From assembly GCA_014377395.1 (NCBI GenBank), contig JACMPS010000117.1, forward strand, positions 1 to 5,552: DNA of 5,552 bases, in the 5' to 3' direction. This document shows, in pieces, positions 1 through 3,671 of the stretch (positions within the stretch are counted from its first letter, which is position 1; each line of letters opens with the position of its first letter). The stretch is from Chthonomonadaceae bacterium (GTDB lineage: Bacteria; Armatimonadota; Chthonomonadetes; Chthonomonadales; Chthonomonadaceae). Both the position numbers and the translations under genes were made by a program. Under the pieces are notes generated by a model. It made no database searches. It was not told where the DNA came from and saw only the letters and a list, made by a program, of their open reading frames with translations.

Positions 1-13
1 ATTTGTTCATGAG

Positions 14-796
14 ATGGACGCAAACGGCAAATACACGGGCGGGATTAGCGGTCTTGTAGATATGGCGAACGCAATGGGAGCAACCGGCGGTAGCGGCAAA
101 CAAGGTGGACCTCCCGGCGGTTACTCTCCTCCCGGTGGCGGCGGTGGACGACAGGGCGGCCCGCCTTCAGGTTACGGACCTCCCGGTGGCTATTCCCCTC
201 CCGGCGGTGGTGGCGGTGGTGGACGACAAGGGGGTCCTCCCAGTGGCTATGGACCTCCCGGCGGATACTCACCCCCGGGCGGTGGGGGCGGCGGTGCGGA
301 TGCAGGCGGAGGTGGACTAAACGGGGCTAACGCGCAACAAGACAACACGTTCAAGGCTTCCGGTGGATACCTCTGGGTGTACGTTTACCCGGACAAACGA
401 GCAAGCGTATTTTTGTTCAATAAAGACGGGCGTTGTGAAGCCATCCTACAACTCGGTCGCTTTAACGGGCAGGCAACAAGTCGCGGTATTACTCTTGGTT
501 CTCCGATAGCCGATGTTTACCGGACTTATGGTTGGCCTGAAAGTTCCGAATACAGTCCAGTTAGTATCTCGCTGTATTACAACGACAAATATCATTTGCA
601 GGTTGAAGTACTGAACAATAAAGTGGTAGGGCTTCTTGTCTGTTTGAGCGAAGACCAGAAGTACAAGATCGCAAAAGCTGATGGAGGTGGCACAGGGGGC
701 GGACAGGGCGGCGCACCGGGTGGACAAAGTGGCGGCGGTGGAGGTAGACCGGGTGGCAAGGGCGGTGGCGGTGGTGCAGCGGCCTCTGCGGACTAA
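14..796 (+). CDS. Glycine-rich repeat protein with a central folded domain, function unknown, probably 5'-partial
   Basis: I do not recognise a named family. Read from ATG 14 it has 260 residues. Residues 1-28 are a short Gly/Ala/Met-containing lead. Residues 29-94 hold three copies of a (K/R)QGGPP-GY-PPGG repeat, each ending in a glycine run. Residues 95-111 are a Gly/Ala/Asn linker. Residues 112-220 are a normal-complexity domain rich in Tyr, Val and Leu. Residues 223-260 are a second Gly-rich tail ending AAASAD. The middle domain contains 'SRGITLGSPIADVYRTYGWP' followed by beta-like strands and 'NKVVGLLVC'. This resembles the small alpha/beta repeats of SmpA/OmlA- or BLIP-like proteins (inference from pattern only). 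No signal peptide or membrane segment is visible. The frame stays open from ATG 14 back to base 2 and no Shine-Dalgarno site lies in the 13 bases before it, so the true start is probably outside the window. A strong terminator follows the stop, so this is the last gene of its transcript. Confidence 0.8.
   Translation: MDANGKYTGGISGLVDMANAMGATGGSGKQGGPPGGYSPPGGGGGRQGGPPSGYGPPGGYSPPGGGGGGGRQGGPPSGYGPPGGYSPPGGGGGGADAGGGGLNGANAQQDNTFKASGGYLWVYVYPDKRASVFLFNKDGRCEAILQLGRFNGQATSRGITLGSPIADVYRTYGWPESSEYSPVSISLYYNDKYHLQVEVLNNKVVGLLVCLSEDQKYKIAKADGGGTGGGQGGAPGGQSGGGGGRPGGKGGGGGAAASAD
98..295 (+). repeat. In-frame tandem protein repeat, 3 units of a Gln-Gly-Pro-Tyr motif
   Basis: Unit 1 (98-148, 17 codons) is a short version: KQGGPPGGYSPP plus five Gly. 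Unit 2 (149-223, 25 codons) and unit 3 (224-295, 24 codons) both read RQGGPPSGYGPPGGYSPP plus a Gly run. Units 2 and 3 are identical over 24 residues, yet about 16 of the 24 codons differ synonymously. One Ser is even encoded by TCA in one copy and AGT in the other. This is a repeat of protein sequence, not a recent DNA duplication. Such Pro/Gly/Tyr-rich arms are usually disordered, extended or adhesive segments. Confidence 0.9.
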
Positions 797-816
797 GACA
801 GCAGAAACGAAAGCGG

Positions 817-850
817 GGGACAGGGAAACTTCCCCGTCCCTTGCTTTTTT
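817..850 (+). terminator. Rho-independent terminator of the glycine-rich gene
   Basis: The arm GGGACAGGGA (817-826) pairs with TCCCCGTCCC (831-840) with a single A-C mismatch, closing a 4-base loop. It is followed at once by TTGCTTTTTT (841-850). It lies 21 bases after the stop of the + strand gene. The opposite strand downstream of the same hairpin is only moderately T-rich, so it may also partly stop leftward transcription from the reductase gene (inference). Confidence 0.85.
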
Positions 851-915
851 GATTTTAAATCAACAGTCTTAAAGACCGTTGCCAAGCACTTCCGGCGAAG
901 GCGTCCCTCGGACGC
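851..915. repeat. Cluster of short inverted repeats between convergent genes
   Basis: Three small hairpin-forming elements lie between the two convergent stop codons. They are GATTTTAAATC (851-861), AACAGTCTTAAAGACCGTT (862-880, whose outer stem pairs better as - strand RNA through a G-U pair), and GCGTCC-CTC-GGACGC (901-915, a perfect 6-bp stem with a 3-base loop). None is followed by a good T-tract on the - strand. They may form the 3' end of the reductase mRNA, but I cannot show that. The rest of 797-933 shows no gene. Confidence 0.4.
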
Positions 916-933
916 AAGGCACGGAGCGGAAAA

Positions 934-1968
934 CTACAAAGTCATGTTGCTGGAGTGCACAAAGAGTTTCGCGCCCGGATCAAGAGCACTCTTTGCGAAG
1001 TTCACGGCGATTGCGGCTTCCCCCACTCCGGTTGCGATCAGGTCAATCTTCGCCGTATGATGGGTGATGTCGCCAATTGCATAGACGCCGGGTAGATTTG
1101 TTTGCATCGTTTCGTTGACAACAATCTTTTTGGAACCGTGCAATTCGACGCCCCAATCTCGAATCGGACCAATGTCCGCCTTAAAGCCGAGGTTCAGCAA
1201 AACCGCGTCCACTTCGAGTGTTGTTTCCTCTTTTGTCTTGTTGTTCAGCAGAGTGACCGTGCGGAGAGTTTCGTCTCCCGTCACGCTTTTGATCTCGTTC
1301 CACAGGCAAACCTCTACCCGCGAACGATTGAGTAGCCAGTCTACGCTTTCCTCGTGCGCCCTGAACGTGTCCCGGCGATGTGCGAGCGTGATATGACTTG
1401 CGATCCCCTCCAAATTCACCGCCCAATCGAGTGCCGAGTCACCCCCGCCCACGATCAGCAATCGCTTGCCCGCGAAAAACGATTTATCCTTCACGAAATA
1501 ATAAACGCCGCGTCCCTCAAAGTCGGCAAGCCCGGGCGCGTCCATTTTCGTGGGTGCAAAGGCTCCTGCGCCCGTCGCCAGCAAAAGCGTTCGGGAATAG
1601 TGCGTATCACGCTGTGTAGTCAGACGAATTGTGCCGTCGAGTTCGTAGGCGAGTTCCAGCACCTTTTCATCAAGACAAACGGCGGGGTTGAATTGGATTG
1701 CTTGCGTAATCATGTCACGCGCCAGATCACGCGCTAAAATTTTCGGGTGTCCCGGCATATCATAGACATATTTTTCCGGGTAAAGTGCGTTCAATTGTCC
1801 ACCGAGTTCCGGTAGACTGTCCAAAATTTTCGTTTTCATTTGCCGCAATCCGGCGTAAAAGGCTCCAAACAATCCGGCGGGACCTCCGCCAACAATTGTC
1901 ACATCGAAGATCTCACGGGCTTCCGGTTGCATCATTGCCGCTTCCGGTCTCTCTAAAATTTGCGTCAA
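934..1968 (-). CDS. Ferredoxin/flavodoxin-NADP+ reductase, thioredoxin-reductase-like type (FNR2, YumC-like)
   Basis: A cytosolic flavoenzyme predicted to pass electrons between NADPH and ferredoxin or flavodoxin. Its 344 residues match the family length. The FAD-binding motif VGGGPAG is at residues 26-32, followed by LPELGGQLNALYPEKYVYD (52-70), typical of this subfamily. ATGAG (131-135) follows. The NADPH fold VGGGDSALDWA is at 173-183 and the 2'-phosphate-binding HRRDTFRA at 197-204. The second FAD motif GVYAIGDIT is at 294-302 and LIATGVGEAA at 310-319. There is no CxxC redox pair near the NADPH domain, which separates it from true thioredoxin reductase. The C-terminal FVHSS (His338) aligns with the C-terminal His reported to stack on the flavin in Bacillus YumC (from memory). 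The longest reading starts at TTG 1968 with a weak GAGAG site upstream. ATG 1935 or ATG 1932 (codons 12 and 13), preceded by GGAAG, are real alternatives. It lies 85 bp downstream of pepP in the same direction. Confidence 0.95.
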   Translation of the reverse strand: MTQILERPEAAMMQPEAREIFDVTIVGGGPAGLFGAFYAGLRQMKTKILDSLPELGGQLNALYPEKYVYDMPGHPKILARDLARDMITQAIQFNPAVCLDEKVLELAYELDGTIRLTTQRDTHYSRTLLLATGAGAFAPTKMDAPGLADFEGRGVYYFVKDKSFFAGKRLLIVGGGDSALDWAVNLEGIASHITLAHRRDTFRAHEESVDWLLNRSRVEVCLWNEIKSVTGDETLRTVTLLNNKTKEETTLEVDAVLLNLGFKADIGPIRDWGVELHGSKKIVVNETMQTNLPGVYAIGDITHHTAKIDLIATGVGEAAIAVNFAKSALDPGAKLFVHSSNMTL

Positions 1969-2002
1969 TTTCTCTCTGCCTCTCTGCTCTTTTACCGATA
2001 CC

Positions 2003-2026
2003 TGACTATTCTGATACGTTTAGTCA
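2003..2026. promoter_or_regulatory. Inverted repeat TGACTA-N12-TAGTCA upstream of the reductase, possible operator
   Basis: TGACTA (2003-2008) and TAGTCA (2021-2026) form a perfect 6-bp dyad separated by 12 bases. It sits 35-58 bp upstream of the TTG start of the reductase gene, inside the only untranslated gap between pepP and that gene. The spacing would suit a dimeric DNA-binding regulator or a 5'-leader hairpin. A 6-bp dyad can occur by chance and no known operator consensus is recognised. Confidence 0.3.
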
Positions 2027-2029
2027 AAC

Positions 2030-2056
2030 TATATAATTCCTACTTCTATTGTATCA
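2030..2056 (-). promoter_or_regulatory. Candidate -10 elements of a reductase promoter
   Basis: On the - strand, TGATACAAT (2056 to 2048) matches an extended -10 (TGnTACAAT). Its TGA is the pepP stop codon. A second AT-rich hexamer, TATATA, follows at 2035-2030. No convincing -35 is found at 16-18 bp from either. A promoter here would let the reductase be expressed independently of pepP. The call is weak. Confidence 0.25.
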
Positions 2057-3475
2057 CATTTTTCGCTTGCGGGTTCGGTGAGAAGCACGACCCGGGCGCA
2101 TCATCGCCTCAATTTCCTTTAAGTCCGATGAAAGGGCACGGCTCATTTTTTCCAGTCCCTTTTCCGTCACCAGATAATCGTCTTCGATGCGAATACCGAA
2201 GTTTTCGTTCGGCAGATAAAGCCCCGGCTCTATCGTAAAAACCATTCCCGGCAAAAGCGGTTCTCTTCCGCTGTCGCCAACATCGTGAACGTCAAGACCT
2301 ACCAGATGCCCCAAGCCATGCCAGAATGCCTTATCCATTGTCTGAGAATTGCCGCTCTCGTCTTTCCAACGTAGCGAGCTACCCCGCAGATATGTACGAG
2401 CAAGCCTGTCCAGTTGATTGATTGTAGATTCTCCGAGAACAAAAGCACGTTCGCACAATCTCTGGGTTTCGCGAACCAGTTCATAAATGGCGCGTTGTCG
2501 AGGTGTGAACTTTCCATTGACCGGAAAAGTCCGGGTGACATCCGCCGCATATTGATTAAACTCCGCCCCGATGTCCACCACCACCGTTTCACCTGACCTC
2601 ATGGGGCGTGGATCGGAATAGTGGTGCAACACCGTGCTGTTGGAGCCTGCGCCGACAATCGAGGGAAACGCCTCACCCGTGCAACCGTTTGCCCGAAATG
2701 CCGCCAGAATAACGCCTTCAATCGTGAGTTCCGGGATGCCAGGGCGAATCCGGCGGGCGGCTGATTTTTCAGCATTGAGAGTGGCTTTGATTGCGGTGCG
2801 AATGTTGGCGATTTCGCCGGGAGATTTAATTCTGCGAAGGGGAGCGAGCAAACTCTCCGCGCCTCCGATGATTTCAAGTTGTGGGGCGATTGTTTTTAGT
2901 TTTGCGATCAAGCCTGCGTTCTCCGAGAATAGCGGAGTGAGACTTGCGGAACCGAAAATCTCCACTTTTCGCGCGTTTTGCAATGAGGGAGCGAGAACAG
3001 TCCAGAGGTTTTTAAGCGGTTCGATTCGGCGGATTCCCGTTTGTAGTGCCAGCTCTTCAAGACCGGGTTTCGCTCCCACATAGCGCAGTTTGTAGGCGGG
3101 GCGTTCCTCAACGAAAAGAATTTCCTGGACGATTGATAGGTCATTAGATGGCATAAGGGCAAGACAGGCACCGGGTTCGACCAGCCCCGTTAGATACGCC
3201 AGCGAATTATCGCCGCGCGGTCTGACGTGTTCGCCTTCCTCGTCGTGAAGCGGCGTTACCAGAAACACGAAAGCACCTTTCGCGGCTCTCCGTACTCTTT
3301 CCCGGCGCAGGGCGAACTCACCCGGAGTTTGCCCCAATAATCGCACAGAGGAGAAGGACGATGTCTTTTTCTCAGGTTTCAGTAGGGATTGAAGAGGAGA
3401 TCGAAGAGAAGGTTGCGGAGAGAGAAACAAAAGGGTGAGACCGAGAAAGAGTGAGTAAATCAATGACTGAATCAT
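2054..3475 (-). CDS. pepP: Xaa-Pro aminopeptidase (aminopeptidase P, M24B) with N-terminal leader
   Basis: A dinuclear metallopeptidase that removes the N-terminal residue from peptides with proline second. Its 473 residues exceed the roughly 440 of E. coli PepP, because residues 1-50 are an extension. The AMP_N domain starts near GEFALRRERV (52-61) and includes NSLAYLTGLVEPGA (90-103). The pita-bread catalytic domain spans about 215-455. Metal ligands are all present: Asp301 (VVVD), Asp312 (ADVTRTFPVNGKF), His390 (HGLGH), Glu416 (TIEPGLY) and Glu431 (RIEDDYLVT). The catalytic histidines His284 and His397 (LDVHD) are also conserved, so it should be active. Residues 4-19 (SLIYSLFLGLTLLFLS) are strongly hydrophobic, like a signal peptide or anchor. 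However, there is no basic n-region and no clear AxA cleavage site. The ATG at 3475 has a good AGGAA site at the right distance, so the leader appears genuine. The C-terminus is basic (HRTRKRKM). It is followed in the same direction by the reductase. Confidence 0.95.
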   Translation of the reverse strand: MIQSLIYSLFLGLTLLFLSPQPSLRSPLQSLLKPEKKTSSFSSVRLLGQTPGEFALRRERVRRAAKGAFVFLVTPLHDEEGEHVRPRGDNSLAYLTGLVEPGACLALMPSNDLSIVQEILFVEERPAYKLRYVGAKPGLEELALQTGIRRIEPLKNLWTVLAPSLQNARKVEIFGSASLTPLFSENAGLIAKLKTIAPQLEIIGGAESLLAPLRRIKSPGEIANIRTAIKATLNAEKSAARRIRPGIPELTIEGVILAAFRANGCTGEAFPSIVGAGSNSTVLHHYSDPRPMRSGETVVVDIGAEFNQYAADVTRTFPVNGKFTPRQRAIYELVRETQRLCERAFVLGESTINQLDRLARTYLRGSSLRWKDESGNSQTMDKAFWHGLGHLVGLDVHDVGDSGREPLLPGMVFTIEPGLYLPNENFGIRIEDDYLVTEKGLEKMSRALSSDLKEIEAMMRPGRASHRTRKRKM

Positions 3476-3483
3476 GTAGAATT

Positions 3484-3488
3484 TCCTG
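3484..3488 (-). promoter_or_regulatory. Ribosome binding site of pepP
   Basis: On the - strand CAGGA lies 8 bases before ATG 3475. It supports the upstream ATG and hence the hydrophobic N-terminal leader, which has no other Met until residue 108. Confidence 0.7.
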
Positions 3489-3527
3489 AGTGAACATTTT
3501 CAAGAGAGGATTTCGCCAAATCACCCT

Positions 3528-3546
3528 CTTTTTCCTGCCTTTTTCC
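3528..3546 (-). repeat. Direct repeat GGAAAAAG in a purine-rich tract upstream of pepP
   Basis: The - strand carries GGAAAAAG twice (3546-3539 and 3535-3528), starting 11 bp apart, about one helical turn. It lies 53-71 bp before the pepP start. It could be a curved or protein-binding upstream element, or chance in a purine-rich tract. No sigma70 promoter for pepP was recognised in 3476-3671. Confidence 0.25.
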
Positions 3547-3600
3547 GCAGTCCGAACACGATTGAAACCGACAGCGCAGGAAAACGGTCTACCTTATGTC

Positions 3601-3629
3601 TTGACGATTTCGCGGAAGGGTGACATAAT
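3601..3629 (+). promoter_or_regulatory. Sigma70-type promoter of the ADP-ribosylglycohydrolase-fold gene
   Basis: TTGACG (3601-3606), a spacer of exactly 17 bp, and CATAAT (3624-3629) give a near-consensus -35/-10 pair. The predicted transcription start is near 3636, leaving a leader of about 36 bases that contains the ribosome binding site of the downstream gene. Confidence 0.7.
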
Positions 3630-3660
3630 TCCGCCAGTCTTTTCGAGAACTAGAAAGAGT

Positions 3661-3665
3661 GAGGA
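3661..3665 (+). promoter_or_regulatory. Ribosome binding site of the ADP-ribosylglycohydrolase-fold gene
   Basis: GAGGA lies 6 bases before ATG 3672 and fixes this start. It argues against translation of the overlapping short GTG-initiated frame at 3490-3684. Confidence 0.75.
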
Positions 3666-3671
3666 AGCAAC

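Noticed and set aside
98..295. Possible CRISPR-like or collagen-like repeat
   Set aside because: The repeats lie in frame in a coding sequence, have no spacers and differ in DNA. The protein does not follow a Gly-X-Y triplet.
934..1968. Thioredoxin reductase (TrxB)
   Set aside because: The CxxC active-site pair is absent. The LYPEKYVYD, FAGKRLLIVGGGDSALDWA and C-terminal His-Ser signatures fit the ferredoxin-NADP reductase subfamily.
2032..2037. + strand TATAAT as a rightward promoter
   Set aside because: No acceptable -35 lies 16-18 bp upstream and there is no + strand gene downstream until 3672. It is read instead as AT-rich sequence in the gap.
2634..3083. + strand frame of 149 codons opposite pepP
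   Set aside because: It is antisense to conserved M24 motifs, has no plausible ribosome binding context and is a shadow of the coding strand.
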